Shown here in pieces: positions 17,836-27,588 of a DNA stretch of 64,000 bases. Under the pieces are notes generated by a model. It was given only the letters and a program-made list of their open reading frames with translations, was not told where the DNA came from and made no database searches. A program made the position numbers and the translations under genes. Source of the DNA: Flavobacterium macacae (GTDB lineage: Bacteria; Bacteroidota; Bacteroidia; Flavobacteriales; Flavobacteriaceae); NCBI RefSeq assembly GCF_003865365.1, contig NZ_RQVR01000011.1:1-64000 (forward strand). The letters are read 5' to 3'. The stretch's first letter is position 1; every line of letters starts with the position of its first letter.

Positions 17836-18272
17836 TACCCTTTTGATATTTCGTTAGATAGTTCGTCCTTATCGCCATCTGTGAAAGGAAAATACTGTTC
17901 TAGTCTTTCTCCGGCTCTTAAGATACCGGCAACCAGACCCTCTTTATATTTTTTTTCTTTAAAATGTGAAATGACAATGTCTCTTGTGCAATCCCAGAAA
18001 TCGCTTTCCACGACTTTGTCAATGCCTTGGTCACCAATAATGGCAAAAGCGTGATCGGCAACTCCCACATAAAAAAGCACGCCGTTTCGCAAAGAAGTGT
18101 TGTCCATACCTAAAGTGTGAAAAACCTCCTGAGCTCTTTCGAGCGGAGGCTTTTCTGTATGATCTTCAATGTGGATGCGAATTTCTCCTGAAGTATTTTT
18201 TTCCGCCTGAGAAATCGCTTTTACAATTTCGGCCTCTTCTTCCGAAGTTAGAAAATCTTCTACTTTTGACAT
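17835..18272 (-). CDS. TPM domain protein without signal peptide
   Basis: The 145-residue product is a second TPM-domain protein, with FLTSEEEAEIVKAISQAEKNTSGEIRIHIEDH at the front and VAGILRAGERLEQYFP at the back. It has no signal peptide or membrane helix, so it is probably cytosolic or membrane-associated. It is encoded between LemA and the Gly-rich TPM protein. The three-gene order LemA, short TPM, long TPM is conserved across Bacteroidota, which suggests the products act together. Confidence 0.85.
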   Translation of the reverse strand: MSKVEDFLTSEEEAEIVKAISQAEKNTSGEIRIHIEDHTEKPPLERAQEVFHTLGMDNTSLRNGVLFYVGVADHAFAIIGDQGIDKVVESDFWDCTRDIVISHFKEKKYKEGLVAGILRAGERLEQYFPFTDGDKDELSNEISKG

Positions 18273-18319
18273 AATTAGTTACTTTTTTTTGATTCCCTTT
18301 TTCAAGGTTTTAAGGCTTT

Positions 18320-18907
18320 TTAGAATTTAACTTCCACTGGTTTTTCAGCACCTTCAACCGATTTGAAATATGGTTTTTCAGGATAAGTCCCGCCTAAGAA
18401 CCAGCTGTTTGGAATGGTAAGCACATAACCATTGTACACTTGTACTGACTCGTTAAAACGTGTTCTTGATGTTAAAATCTGGTTTTCAGTACTTGCCAAT
18501 TCATCTTGCAATTTCATGAAGCTTTCGTTCGCTCTTAATTGCGGATAGGCTTCCACAGAAACCAATAATCTTGACAAGCTTGAAGAAACATTGGATTGCG
18601 CTTGTTGGAACTGTGCCATTTGCTCTGGCGTTACATTCGCTGGATCAATTGTTACTGAAGTTGCTTTTGCACGCGCTTCTACAACTGCTGTCAATGTTCC
18701 TTTTTCAAAATCAGCGGCACCTTTTACCGTGTTTACCAAGTTTCCGATCAAGTCATTTCTTCTTTGGTAGGCTGTTTCCACGTTACCCCATTCTTTTCCA
18801 ACGGCTTGATTGTGTTTTAAAGCCGTGTTTTTAATTCCCACAACCCAGAATCCGACAATTACTATTAACGCAATAATAATTCCTACAGGTATTAACCATC
18901 TTTTCAT
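18320..18907 (-). CDS. lemA: LemA family protein
   Basis: The 195-residue product has one N-terminal transmembrane helix (about 5-25) followed by a helical domain with NQAVGKEWGNVETAYQRRNDLIGNLVNTV and ENQILTSRTRFNESVQVYN, the LemA signature. LemA proteins are membrane-anchored helical bundles of uncertain role. It leads the LemA-TPM-TPM set and lies 75 bases downstream of the MerR gene. Confidence 0.93.
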   Translation of the reverse strand: MKRWLIPVGIIIALIVIVGFWVVGIKNTALKHNQAVGKEWGNVETAYQRRNDLIGNLVNTVKGAADFEKGTLTAVVEARAKATSVTIDPANVTPEQMAQFQQAQSNVSSSLSRLLVSVEAYPQLRANESFMKLQDELASTENQILTSRTRFNESVQVYNGYVLTIPNSWFLGGTYPEKPYFKSVEGAEKPVEVKF

Positions 18908-18982
18908 TTTGTTCTTGTTTTTAGAGTTTATTTATTGATTTGTATTTGTTGTTGTTTCTAAAATAAATTTTGCTAACAGATA

Positions 18983-19315
18983 CTACAATGCGTTTTTGAT
19001 ATTACTCAGCTGCGCCTTGATAGATTCTAATTTGCTGATTACTTCAAATTTATGCAACGTTTTTTTCTGGCCTTCTCTCAAATGTGTTTTGGCACCTTCC
19101 AGCGTAAAACCGCGTTCTTTTACCAAATGAAAAATCAATTGCAGGTTTTTCACATCTTCGGGAGTAAACATACGATTCCCCTTTGCGTTCTTTTTGGGTT
19201 GCAGAATATCAAATTCTTTGTCCCAAAAACGAATCAGCGAGGCATTTACGTTAAAAGCTTTGGCCAATTCACCAATGCTATAATATCTTTTGTCTGGTGG
19301 TAAGTCTAAATGCAT
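18983..19315 (-). CDS. MerR family transcriptional regulator
   Basis: The 110-residue protein carries a MerR winged-helix domain (about 10-80) with YYSIGELAKAFNVNASLIRFWDKEF and a HTH-plus-wing region ending in FHLVKERGFTLEGAKTHL, then a short coiled-coil tail. It lacks the Cys ligands of metal-sensing MerR types, so no effector can be inferred. Its start codon overlaps the stop of the M23 peptidase gene by one base, so the two are translated from one transcript. This M23-MerR pairing is common in Flavobacteriaceae. Confidence 0.9.
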   Translation of the reverse strand: MHLDLPPDKRYYSIGELAKAFNVNASLIRFWDKEFDILQPKKNAKGNRMFTPEDVKNLQLIFHLVKERGFTLEGAKTHLREGQKKTLHKFEVISKLESIKAQLSNIKNAL

Positions 19316-20292
19316 TAATCTAAAGATTGGTTTTCTTGGTTCGCTAATTTTGAAATGGCGGCAAACTCTGCTGCCGAAATATTACCGTAATAAAAATTCA
19401 AGGGGTTTACAATTTCCCCGTTTTTGTGTACTTCATAATGCAAATGTGGCGCCTCTGAACGGCCCGTGCTTCCCACGTAGCCAATCACGTCACCACGTTT
19501 TACTTTTTCGCCACGTTTGACTTTATATTTACTCAAATGTGCGTATAATGTTTCATAGCCAAATCCGTGCCGAATTACAATGTGGTTTCCATAACCAGAA
19601 GCCGTGTTGTCCGCGCGTTCTACAACGCCATCTCCCGTCGCATAAATCGGTGTTCCTGTTTTGGCAGAAAAATCCATTCCGGCGTGAAACTTCCTGATTT
19701 TTGTGAACGGATCGCTTCGGTAGCCAAAACCTGATGCCATCTGTTTTAAATTCTCGTTTTTAACAGGCTGAATTGCGGGAATGGCACCTAATAGTTTTTC
19801 TTTTTCTTTCGCCAATTTCAATATTTCATCTAAAGATTTTGACTGAATCACTAATTCTTTTGAAATAATGTCCACCCGTTTTGTCGTGCTGACCACCAAT
19901 TCTGAATTGTCATAACCTTCCAAATTTTTGTATCGATTCACACCCCCAAAACCTGCTTTTCGCTGTTCGTTAGGAATAGGCGAAGAGTTGAAATAAACGC
20001 GGTATAAATTATTATCCCGTGCAGCGACACTTTCTAAAACTTCATCAACTTGGTCCATTTTTTTATTTAAAATAGAATAATTGATTTTCATATTCTCAAT
20101 TTCTCGGGCCTGGAGCCGGTCTTTCGGAGTTTCAAAATAAGGCGTGTTAATCAAAATTACGAAACAAATAAATCCAAATAATGCCGAAGCCAATAAAAAC
20201 ATCGCAATTACGCCTAATTTTCGTCCTTTTTTAGGTTTTATTTTTCGGTACGCGAGATTTTCTGAATCGTAATAATATTTTACCTTTTTCAT
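19315..20292 (-). CDS. M23 family peptidoglycan endopeptidase
   Basis: The 325-residue product has an N-terminal transmembrane helix (about 28-50), a coiled-coil segment (about 60-170) and a C-terminal M23 (LytM) domain. The zinc site is complete: HAGMDFSAKTGTP (H-x3-D) and the later HLHYEVH (H-x-H). It should cut cross-links in the periplasm, in cell-wall remodelling or division. The layout resembles MepM/EnvC-like proteins. It is the first gene of a minus-strand run with MerR, LemA and TPM genes. Confidence 0.92.
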   Translation of the reverse strand: MKKVKYYYDSENLAYRKIKPKKGRKLGVIAMFLLASALFGFICFVILINTPYFETPKDRLQAREIENMKINYSILNKKMDQVDEVLESVAARDNNLYRVYFNSSPIPNEQRKAGFGGVNRYKNLEGYDNSELVVSTTKRVDIISKELVIQSKSLDEILKLAKEKEKLLGAIPAIQPVKNENLKQMASGFGYRSDPFTKIRKFHAGMDFSAKTGTPIYATGDGVVERADNTASGYGNHIVIRHGFGYETLYAHLSKYKVKRGEKVKRGDVIGYVGSTGRSEAPHLHYEVHKNGEIVNPLNFYYGNISAAEFAAISKLANQENQSLD

Positions 20293-20516
20293 ATTTTAAA
20301 ATATGCTATTTTTGCACCTTTAAAAACGTTTATTCACAACGGATAATTAGTTAGACGAACAAATTTACTAAATGTTTCACTGCTTCAACTTATTATTTTG
20401 ATATTAACGTAAATTTAGAAAAACGAAATGTATAGCCAAATATAATAGAATGCGGGAATTTGAGTTGATTTTTTAAATACTTCAGTCTTAAGCACAGCAT
20501 CTTAAACCAATTTTCA

Positions 20517-23153
20517 ATGAAATCACAAGACATTAGAAAGCAATTTTTGCAATTTTTTGAAAGCAAAGGACATTTGATCGTTCCTTCGGCTCCGATTGTT
20601 CTAAAAGAGGACCCGACCTTGATGTTCAACAACTCAGGGATGGCCCAGTTCAAAGAATATTTCTTAGGAAACGCCACGCCAAAAAGCAACCGAATTGCCG
20701 ATACGCAAAAATGCCTTCGTGTTTCTGGAAAACATAACGATTTAGATGATGTCGGTTTTGACACCTACCATCACACGATGTTCGAAATGCTGGGAAATTG
20801 GTCTTTCGGCGATTATTTCAAAAAAGAAGCGATCAATTGGGCTTGGGAATTATTGACAGAAGTGTATAAAATTCCGAAGGAAAATTTATACGTATCAGTT
20901 TTTGAAGGAAACGAAGCAGAAAATGTGCCATTTGACCAAGAAGCTTGGGATATCTGGAAAACCTTGATTGATGAAGACCGCATTATTTTAGGAAATAAAA
21001 AAGACAATTTCTGGGAAATGGGAGCGCAAGGTCCGTGTGGTCCTTGTTCTGAAATACACGTTGATTTGAGAACTGCAGAAGAGAAAGCACAAGTTTCAGG
21101 CAAAAGTCTAGTAAACAATGACCATCCGCAAGTGGTGGAAATTTGGAACAACGTTTTTATGGAATTTAACCGTAAAGCTGATGGTTCGCTTGAAAAATTG
21201 CCTGCAAAACACGTTGATACCGGGATGGGTTTTGAGCGTCTTTGTATGGCTTTGCAAGGCGTAACTTCCAATTATGACACCGATGTTTTTACACCGCTAA
21301 TCGCAGAAGTTGCTAAAATCACCGGAAGAAATTATACTTCAAACGAAATAAAAAATATCTCAGAAGAACAAAATAAAACAAACATCGCCATTCGTGTGGT
21401 TGTGGATCACGTTCGCGCCGTTGCCTTTGCAATTGCTGACGGACAGTTGCCATCCAACACCGCCGCGGGTTATGTAATCAGAAGAATTTTACGCAGGGCA
21501 ATTCGTTATGGATTTACATTTTTAGACACAAAAGAACCGTTTGTTTACAAATTGGTTGCTGTTTTGGCGAACCAAATGGGCGAATTTTTTCCAGAAATCA
21601 AGAAACAGGAAAGCTTGGTAACGAACGTAATCAGAGAAGAAGAAGCTTCGTTTTTGAGAACATTGGACCAAGGTTTGCAATTGCTTGAAAATGTCGTAAA
21701 AGACACGAAAGGGCAAGAAGTTTCTGGTGCAAAAGTGTTTGAATTGTACGATACTTTCGGTTTTCCAGATGATTTGACCGGATTGATCCTGAAAGAAAAA
21801 GGGATGACTTACAACGAGCCTCACTTTAAGGAAGAGTTGCAAAAACAGAAAAACCGTTCCAAAGCGGCTTCAGAAACATCAACGGATGATTGGACGATTT
21901 TGGTGGAAGGAAATGCAGAAACTTTCGTAGGTTATGACGAAGTAGAGAAAGAAGTAAAAATCACAAGATATAGAAAAGTAGATTCTAAGAAAGACGGTAA
22001 ATTGTACCAAATCGTTTTAGATGCAACGCCTTTTTATCCAGAAGGAGGAGGCCAAGTTGGCGATAAAGGAACACTTTTTACACCCAACCAAGCCATTGAA
22101 ATTCTAGATACAAAGAAAGAAAACAACTTGATTTTGCATTTTACAAAAGAATTGCCAGAAAATCCTTCCGGGAAATTCATGGCTTTGGTAAATACAAAAT
22201 TAAGAAGCAATTCGGCAAGCAATCACTCGGCTACCCATTTGTTACATCAGGCTTTGCGTCACATTTTAGGAACGCACGTGGAACAAAAAGGGTCGTTGGT
22301 TTCTCCAAATTACCTTCGTTTTGATTTTTCACATTTTTCAAAAGTAACTGAGGAAGAATTGCAATCGGTGGAAAACTTCGTAAACGAAAAAATCCAAGAG
22401 CAATTGCCTTTGATCGAAAGACGCGATATTCCGTTTAAGCAAGCGGTGGAAGAAGGCGCAATGGCCTTGTTCGGCGAAAAATATGGCGACAATGTTCGTG
22501 CCATCAAATTCGGAGAAAGCATGGAACTTTGCGGTGGCATTCACGTGAAAAACACCGCGGATATCTGGCATTTCAAAATTGTTTCGGAAGGAGCTGTTGC
22601 TGCGGGAATCCGTAGAATTGAAGCGATTACAAACCAAGGTGTAAAAGAATTTTTTGCCTCGCAAGAAGCCACTTTAAAAGAAATAAAAGAAGCGCTTAAA
22701 AATCCGCAAGATTCGGTAAAAGCAGTAGTTTCATTGCAAGATGAAAATGCCAAATTGAAAAAACAGGTGGAAGCGTTATTGAAAGAAAAAGCAAAAAACT
22801 TGAAAGGCGAATTGGCTTCTGAAATCCAGGAAATCAATGGCGTAAAATTCTTAGCAAAACAAGTCGATTTGAATGCAGAAGGTGCAAAAGATCTGGCGTA
22901 TGAATTAGGAACTTTAGGAACCAATGTATTCTTGGTTTTGGCTACAGCCGATGAAAATAAACCGATGCTTTCATGCTATATTTCGAAAGAATTAGTCGCA
23001 GAAAAAAACCTGAACGCTGGGCAGGTCGTTCGCGAATTGGGAAAATATATCCAAGGTGGCGGTGGCGGACAACCTTTCTTTGCAACAGCAGGAGGAAAGA
23101 ACGTTGCCGGAATCAAGGAAGCTTTAGAAAAAGCAATTGATTTTGTGAAATAG
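20517..23153 (+). CDS. alaS: Alanyl-tRNA synthetase
   Basis: The 878-residue enzyme charges tRNA-Ala. The class II catalytic core is at the front ([14 protein letters not shown] motif, [23 protein letters not shown]). The editing domain carries [11 protein letters not shown] and CGGIHVKNT (zinc ligands His, His, Cys, His), and the C-Ala domain ends with [15 protein letters not shown]. Length is normal. It is divergent from the M23 peptidase gene, from which a 224-base gap separates it. A strong terminator follows. Confidence 0.98.
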   Translation: MKSQDIRKQFLQFFESKGHLIVPSAPIVLKEDPTLMFNNSGMAQFKEYFLGNATPKSNRIADTQKCLRVSGKHNDLDDVGFDTYHHTMFEMLGNWSFGDYFKKEAINWAWELLTEVYKIPKENLYVSVFEGNEAENVPFDQEAWDIWKTLIDEDRIILGNKKDNFWEMGAQGPCGPCSEIHVDLRTAEEKAQVSGKSLVNNDHPQVVEIWNNVFMEFNRKADGSLEKLPAKHVDTGMGFERLCMALQGVTSNYDTDVFTPLIAEVAKITGRNYTSNEIKNISEEQNKTNIAIRVVVDHVRAVAFAIADGQLPSNTAAGYVIRRILRRAIRYGFTFLDTKEPFVYKLVAVLANQMGEFFPEIKKQESLVTNVIREEEASFLRTLDQGLQLLENVVKDTKGQEVSGAKVFELYDTFGFPDDLTGLILKEKGMTYNEPHFKEELQKQKNRSKAASETSTDDWTILVEGNAETFVGYDEVEKEVKITRYRKVDSKKDGKLYQIVLDATPFYPEGGGQVGDKGTLFTPNQAIEILDTKKENNLILHFTKELPENPSGKFMALVNTKLRSNSASNHSATHLLHQALRHILGTHVEQKGSLVSPNYLRFDFSHFSKVTEEELQSVENFVNEKIQEQLPLIERRDIPFKQAVEEGAMALFGEKYGDNVRAIKFGESMELCGGIHVKNTADIWHFKIVSEGAVAAGIRRIEAITNQGVKEFFASQEATLKEIKEALKNPQDSVKAVVSLQDENAKLKKQVEALLKEKAKNLKGELASEIQEINGVKFLAKQVDLNAEGAKDLAYELGTLGTNVFLVLATADENKPMLSCYISKELVAEKNLNAGQVVRELGKYIQGGGGGQPFFATAGGKNVAGIKEALEKAIDFVK

Positions 23154-23180
23154 ACAGCAGATTTAGTTTATAGATTAAAG

Positions 23181-23211
23181 AAAACCACAACGATTATGTT
23201 GTGGTTTTTTT
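23181..23211 (+). terminator. Rho-independent terminator of alaS
   Basis: AAACCACAAC and GTTGTGGTTT form a 10-bp stem with a 6-base loop, followed by seven T. Confidence 0.88.
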
Positions 23212-23214
23212 GCT

Positions 23215-23637
23215 TTAAAGTGATTCGGTGTATTTTTTAAAATTGTTTAAAATGGCCTGCCAGCCGTCTTTTTGCATTTCTAAAGAGTTTACAGTTTCCG
23301 GATCAAATGTTTCGGTTATCAATGTATTTTCATTCAAATCTTCGAAAGAAATCAAAACTTCACGTCCGTCTTCCAATACATATTCAATGATTTTGTGAAG
23401 TTCCACATTGGTATATTTTCCTTCAAAATCAAACCCCATACTTCCATCTTTGGCTTCCATTCTGGTTCTGAATTTTCCACCAATCTTTAAATCGTTTTCT
23501 GCCTCTGGCGAATGCCAATCGATTGAAGCAAATGTCCAGTTGACGATATTTTTTGGTAATGTCCAGCTCTTCCACACTTCATTGATCGGTTTGTTGACGG
23601 TGGTTTTTACCGTAATTTTTTCTTTTAAATTTTCCAT
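23215..23637 (-). CDS. SRPBCC/AHSA1-type protein
   Basis: The 140-residue protein is an Activator of Hsp90 ATPase homologue 1-like (START/Bet v1) domain. The front has ITVKTTVNKPINEVWKSWT, with DIDWHSP-like and GKFRTRMEAKDGSMGFDFEGKY blocks in the middle and NSLEMQKDGWQAILNNFKKY at the end. Such proteins bind hydrophobic ligands in a deep pocket; most bacterial members are uncharacterised. It has no signal peptide and is single, convergent with alaS. Confidence 0.85.
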   Translation of the reverse strand: MENLKEKITVKTTVNKPINEVWKSWTLPKNIVNWTFASIDWHSPEAENDLKIGGKFRTRMEAKDGSMGFDFEGKYTNVELHKIIEYVLEDGREVLISFEDLNENTLITETFDPETVNSLEMQKDGWQAILNNFKKYTESL

Positions 23638-23722
23638 TTTTTGATTTTTGCTTGTTTTTACAAATTTAAATAGATTTGATGAAATTTCAACTTTGTATCT
23701 TTACCATTCACAAACTCAAACT

Positions 23723-24679
23723 ATGCAATTCACAACGCCAATCCCCATTCAAAAAAGTAATTTTCAGATAGGTTACAATTCTAAAATTGTATCACTGGGT
23801 TCTTGTTTTGCGGTAAATATGGGCGAGAAATTAGACTATTTTAAATTTCAGAATAGTCTGAATCCGTTTGGGATTTTGTTTCATCCTTTGGCTTTGGAAA
23901 AAATTATTTCAAAAGCAATTTTGAAGGAAGAGTTTACGGAAGATGACATTTTTTTTCATAACGAAAGATGGCATTCCTTTGATGTGCATTCTGATTTAAG
24001 CGCTTCGGATAAAAAAGCTTTCTTAAAATCATTGAATACTAATTTAAAAAAGTTGGAAATTGATTTAATGAAAAGCTCACATATCATTATAACGTTAGGA
24101 ACGTCGTGGGTTTACCGAAAAATAGATTCTGACTCGATTGTTGCCAATTGTCATAAAGTCCCGCAAACCCAGTTTAAAAAGGAATTGCTTTCTGTGGAAA
24201 CTTCAAAAAAGAGTTTGGAGCGAATTATTGGTGCAATTTCTAAAGTGAATCCAAAAGCAAAAATGATTTTCACGATTTCGCCGGTTCGTCATATCAAAGA
24301 TGGTTTTACTGAAAATCAATGGAGCAAAGCCAATCTGATTTCTGCTTTGCTCGAAACACTGCAAACGGAACACTGCAAACTGAATACTGACTATTTCCCC
24401 AGTTATGAAATTATGATGGACGAGCTTCGCGATTATAGATTTTATGCCGAAGATATGATTCATCCCAATCCAACTGCGATTAATTATATCTGGAAACGCT
24501 TTTCAGAAGCGTGGATTTCAGAAGAAACGCTTCTGGTAATGCAAGAAGTTGAAAATATCCAAAAAGGCTTACATCACCGTCCGTTTAATAGCGAATCAGA
24601 ACAGCATTTGATTTTCTTGGCAAAATTGCAAAATCGAATTGCTGTTTTGCAAAGACAGTTTCCTTTTATGAAATTTTAA
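23723..24679 (+). CDS. GSCFA domain protein
   Basis: The 318-residue protein carries the family-defining GSCFAVNMGEKL near the N-terminus, then NPFGILFHP, ITLGTSWVY, FTISPVRHIKDGF and DMIHPNPTAINYIW. This is an SGNH-hydrolase-like arrangement with a catalytic Ser in GSCFA and Asp/His in D-x2-HP, so it is probably an esterase acting on a sugar or lipid ester. The substrate is unknown. The frame extends to 23648, but homology starts at MQFTTPIPIQK, and a near-consensus -7 (TATCTTTA, 23696-23703) precedes it. Confidence 0.88.
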   Translation: MQFTTPIPIQKSNFQIGYNSKIVSLGSCFAVNMGEKLDYFKFQNSLNPFGILFHPLALEKIISKAILKEEFTEDDIFFHNERWHSFDVHSDLSASDKKAFLKSLNTNLKKLEIDLMKSSHIIITLGTSWVYRKIDSDSIVANCHKVPQTQFKKELLSVETSKKSLERIIGAISKVNPKAKMIFTISPVRHIKDGFTENQWSKANLISALLETLQTEHCKLNTDYFPSYEIMMDELRDYRFYAEDMIHPNPTAINYIWKRFSEAWISEETLLVMQEVENIQKGLHHRPFNSESEQHLIFLAKLQNRIAVLQRQFPFMKF

Positions 24680-24768
24680 AATTTGGCTTGATAGTTGCTT
24701 TTTAGGAGTAATTTAAAACAAGATTTTAGTTCCTTATTTTTTAATTCGATAACTTTATAAAAAAACCT

Positions 24769-25380
24769 ATGCGCAGAATTCTCCTATTTGCAGGAATCAT
24801 TTTAGCCATCTTTTTGGCTTTCCGCTTTTGCGAATTCAAAAAAGACGACGACTCGACTATTGAATATGGAAGCAATTTGATTCAGGAACGCATCGTGAAT
24901 GTTGGAAAACTGATTGTCACCGAAGGTCATTTTGCAGAAGTTTTGACCTACAAAGACCAAGATAAATACTTGATGGATATGGTTTCTTTCGAGAAAAAAG
25001 CGTTGGTGATTGTCAATGCAGATGTGACTGTGGCGTATGATTTGCGCCAAATGAAATATGATATTGACGAAAAAAACAAGACGATCACGATCACTTATAT
25101 TCCAAAGGAAGAAATAAAAATCAATCCAGATATTAAGTTTTATGACGTGAACCAAAGCCGAATGAATCCGTTTACTGGCGATGATTATAACAAAATAAAT
25201 AAAACGGTCAAGGCGAATTTAGCCAAGAAAATAGAAAAATCTACGCTCAAATCGAATGCCAAAAACAGACTGGTCAGCGAACTTTCAAAGATTTTGATTA
25301 CCACCAATTCAATGGGCTGGACGCTGAAATATGATGGTGAAACGGTTAATGAAGCAACTTTAGATAAGGTTTTGCTTTAG
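24769..25380 (+). CDS. DUF4230 domain protein
   Basis: The 203-residue product has an N-terminal hydrophobic segment (about 4-20) that should anchor it, and a DUF4230 domain with VGKLIVTEGHFAEVLTYKDQ, VIVNADVTVAYDLRQM and the C-terminal LKSNAKNRLVSEL. DUF4230 proteins are conserved in Bacteroidota and Firmicutes, probably outer-leaflet or periplasmic; the role is unknown. It follows the GSCFA gene by 89 bases and may share its transcript. A bidirectional terminator follows. Confidence 0.85.
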   Translation: MRRILLFAGIILAIFLAFRFCEFKKDDDSTIEYGSNLIQERIVNVGKLIVTEGHFAEVLTYKDQDKYLMDMVSFEKKALVIVNADVTVAYDLRQMKYDIDEKNKTITITYIPKEEIKINPDIKFYDVNQSRMNPFTGDDYNKINKTVKANLAKKIEKSTLKSNAKNRLVSELSKILITTNSMGWTLKYDGETVNEATLDKVLL

Positions 25381-25411
25381 AACGAAAAGAAGCAAGAAGC
25401 ACAAAAAAAGA

Positions 25412-25458
25412 AAACCGCAGATTCAAAGATTACATCAATCGGTGAGTCTGCGGTTTTT
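25412..25458. terminator. Bidirectional terminator
   Basis: AAACCGCAGATTC pairs with GAGTCTGCGGTTT (one mismatch) over a loop of about 20 bases, with A and T runs outside. It lies between the convergent DUF4230 and phenylalanine hydroxylase genes. Confidence 0.82.
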
Positions 25459-25503
25459 TATTTAAATTAAATTACTTTTTTAATCGCGAAACTGAGGTTG
25501 TTT

Positions 25504-27258
25504 TTAAACGCTTTCGTTTTCGAAAATCAATTCTAATCCGCCAGAAATCAGGTGGGCCACTTCTGGACGGTTTTGTTTTTGTTTTTCTAAGTATAGAATA
25601 ACTTTTTGAAGGAATTCGGTTTCGTTTTCTTTGTCTAAAAGTTCTGCGATTTCCACAGCCAAAAGCCAATCTTTCGGATGGTTTTCTTTCAAGTTTTCGA
25701 ATGTTTTTTCAATCGACATAAACGGCGATTTTCCTTCGCGAATGTTTCTGATATTTAAATAAAGACGTTCTAATTCTTCTCTTTCGGTGCTTTTTTTCGC
25801 CTTAATCGTTGTACTTGATGGAACGTGATTGATCAAGTCAAAACTGCTCACATCAGCCGGGCCAGAAAAAGCAGAAACTACTTTTTTTCCAACAGCCATA
25901 TCATAAATTCCCCAATCAGGCTGGAACAAAACGGTGTCGTTGTGCGTAACCGTGCAATCTTTAAAGCTAATCAAAATGATTTTTCCTTGAATATTTCTAG
26001 TTCCTGTGATGATTTCACCGCTGACAGTAATGTCGCCTTGGAATTCTAAAGTCACGCGTTCGCCTTCGTAAATAGCATAGGCTTGCAAATCTCTCGGGCT
26101 CATGTCTTCAATGGCCAAATTGATTCCTTTTAGTTTTCCAATTGGGCTTCCAAAACCTTCTGCGTGGTAGGAAGTCGCGTGTCCGACTAATTCTTTTTCT
26201 CTGTAAGACAAAGCCGTTTTTCCGATGGTTTGGATGTAAACTGGTTTTCCTTCGTTTTCAATAACGTTAGTTAATACGCCTGAAATTTGGATTCCCGTGC
26301 TTAATTCGATAGTTCCTAAAGCATTTGAATTTTTGAGTTTTTCCAATCCAGATAATCCGCCGGTTCGAAGTGCCATGGTGTTTGCAAATTCTTCTAAAAC
26401 AGAACTTAACTGGGCAAAATCTGGCGTAACAAAAAGTTGCGGCTGCGGTTTGGTAATGTCAAAACTTTGATACGCGGCTTCAATGTTATAAGGAATTTTC
26501 TTTACGTTATCGGTCATGCACCAAGCGCTTTCGCCAATAGAGGAAAGCAATCCGGCGCCATAAATTTTTGGGTTGTTGATGTCTCCAATCAAGCCATATT
26601 CCACAGTCCACCAATGCAGGTTTCGGATTAAAGCCATTTCAGATAATTCGCCCATATTGTTTTGCAGATCATCAACTTTTTTCTCGATAGCATCAATTTG
26701 GTCCTGAGGCGTTCCTTCGGCTTCCTTTAAAATAGAAAGCAAACGAACCGCTTCATACATTTCATAATCGTGTGCGGAAGAAATCGCTTTGCAGCCAATT
26801 TCGCCAAAGCGTCTTAAATATTCAGCATATTCTGGATTGGCAATAATAGGAGCGTGGCCGGCACCTTCGTGAATGATATCTGGAGCTGGAGTATATTCAA
26901 TATGTTCTAATTGTCTAATGTCGGAAGCAATTACCAAGACATTGTAAGCTTGGAATTCCATAAAAGCATTGGGCGGAATAAATCCGTCAACGGCTACGGC
27001 AGCCCAGCCGATTTCTTTCAAGATTCGGTTCATTCCATACATATTTGGAATGTTTTCAATTTCAAGGCCAGTTTTCTTTAATCCGTCCAAATAAGAATTA
27101 TGGGCCACTTTTGAAAGATAATCCACGTTTTTTCGCATCACATAACGCCAGACTGCCTGGTTTATCGGAGTGTAATCTGTATAGTCTTGAGGTTTTATAA
27201 ATTGCCTTAAGTGTTCAGGAAGCCTGTCAATTAGTGGGTTGCTTTCAATTGTGCTCAT
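25504..27258 (-). CDS. phhA: Aromatic amino acid hydroxylase (phenylalanine 4-monooxygenase), long form
   Basis: The 584-residue protein contains the tetrahydropterin-dependent iron hydroxylase core. The iron site is visible as H130 and H135 in PDIIHEGAGHAP and E220 in RNLHWWTVEYG, so the enzyme should be active and convert phenylalanine to tyrosine. Typical bacterial PhhA is about 260-300 residues. Here a further 300 or so residues follow (about 300-584), with a beta-rich region around 315-470 and a helical tail. This long form occurs in Bacteroidota; the role of the extension is not known to me. It is a single gene. Confidence 0.9.
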   Translation of the reverse strand: MSTIESNPLIDRLPEHLRQFIKPQDYTDYTPINQAVWRYVMRKNVDYLSKVAHNSYLDGLKKTGLEIENIPNMYGMNRILKEIGWAAVAVDGFIPPNAFMEFQAYNVLVIASDIRQLEHIEYTPAPDIIHEGAGHAPIIANPEYAEYLRRFGEIGCKAISSAHDYEMYEAVRLLSILKEAEGTPQDQIDAIEKKVDDLQNNMGELSEMALIRNLHWWTVEYGLIGDINNPKIYGAGLLSSIGESAWCMTDNVKKIPYNIEAAYQSFDITKPQPQLFVTPDFAQLSSVLEEFANTMALRTGGLSGLEKLKNSNALGTIELSTGIQISGVLTNVIENEGKPVYIQTIGKTALSYREKELVGHATSYHAEGFGSPIGKLKGINLAIEDMSPRDLQAYAIYEGERVTLEFQGDITVSGEIITGTRNIQGKIILISFKDCTVTHNDTVLFQPDWGIYDMAVGKKVVSAFSGPADVSSFDLINHVPSSTTIKAKKSTEREELERLYLNIRNIREGKSPFMSIEKTFENLKENHPKDWLLAVEIAELLDKENETEFLQKVILYLEKQKQNRPEVAHLISGGLELIFENESV

Positions 27259-27588
27259 GTTTTATCAATTAAATTTGACTTTTGTAAAAGTACGCTTTTT
27301 ATTTTTTTTGAGAAATAAGAAATTCAATCTTACTAAATTATTAATAAATGGTAAAAAAATCACAAATAACATAAAATTTGTATGAATTTTCATTTGATAT
27401 TTTTTTTAAATTTTACATTCTCATTTTATTGTGTTTTATATTGTTGTTTGTGTTCTTTTTTTTTAAAATAATAATTATTGTTGTTGTTTTTTAACCTTTT
27501 AAATGTGTTTAGATTGATTTGTTAAAGAATTGGATGCTCCATATTGAAAGTTTATTTTTACAGCTTATTAACCAAACATAAATTTATT
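27259..27588. other. AT-rich divergent intergenic region
   Basis: This 330-base gap between divergent genes is extremely AT-rich with long T runs and no gene. On the minus strand TACTTTTA (27285-27292) is a near-consensus -7 for the hydroxylase gene. On the plus side a promoter for the lipoprotein gene is given separately. The middle has T-rich tracts (27400-27500) with nothing else recognisable. Confidence 0.6.
27530..27560 (+). promoter_or_regulatory. Promoter of the Ig-like lipoprotein gene
   Basis: TTGG (27530-27533), 19 bases, then TATTTTTA (27553-27560), one base off the TAnnTTTG -7 consensus. It lies 28 bases before ATG 27589 and supports the inner start. Confidence 0.5.

Noticed and set aside
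20813..22924. Several minus-strand open frames inside alaS
   Set aside because: They are shadows of the alaS reading frame with Ser/Phe-rich, non-homologous translations and no promoters.
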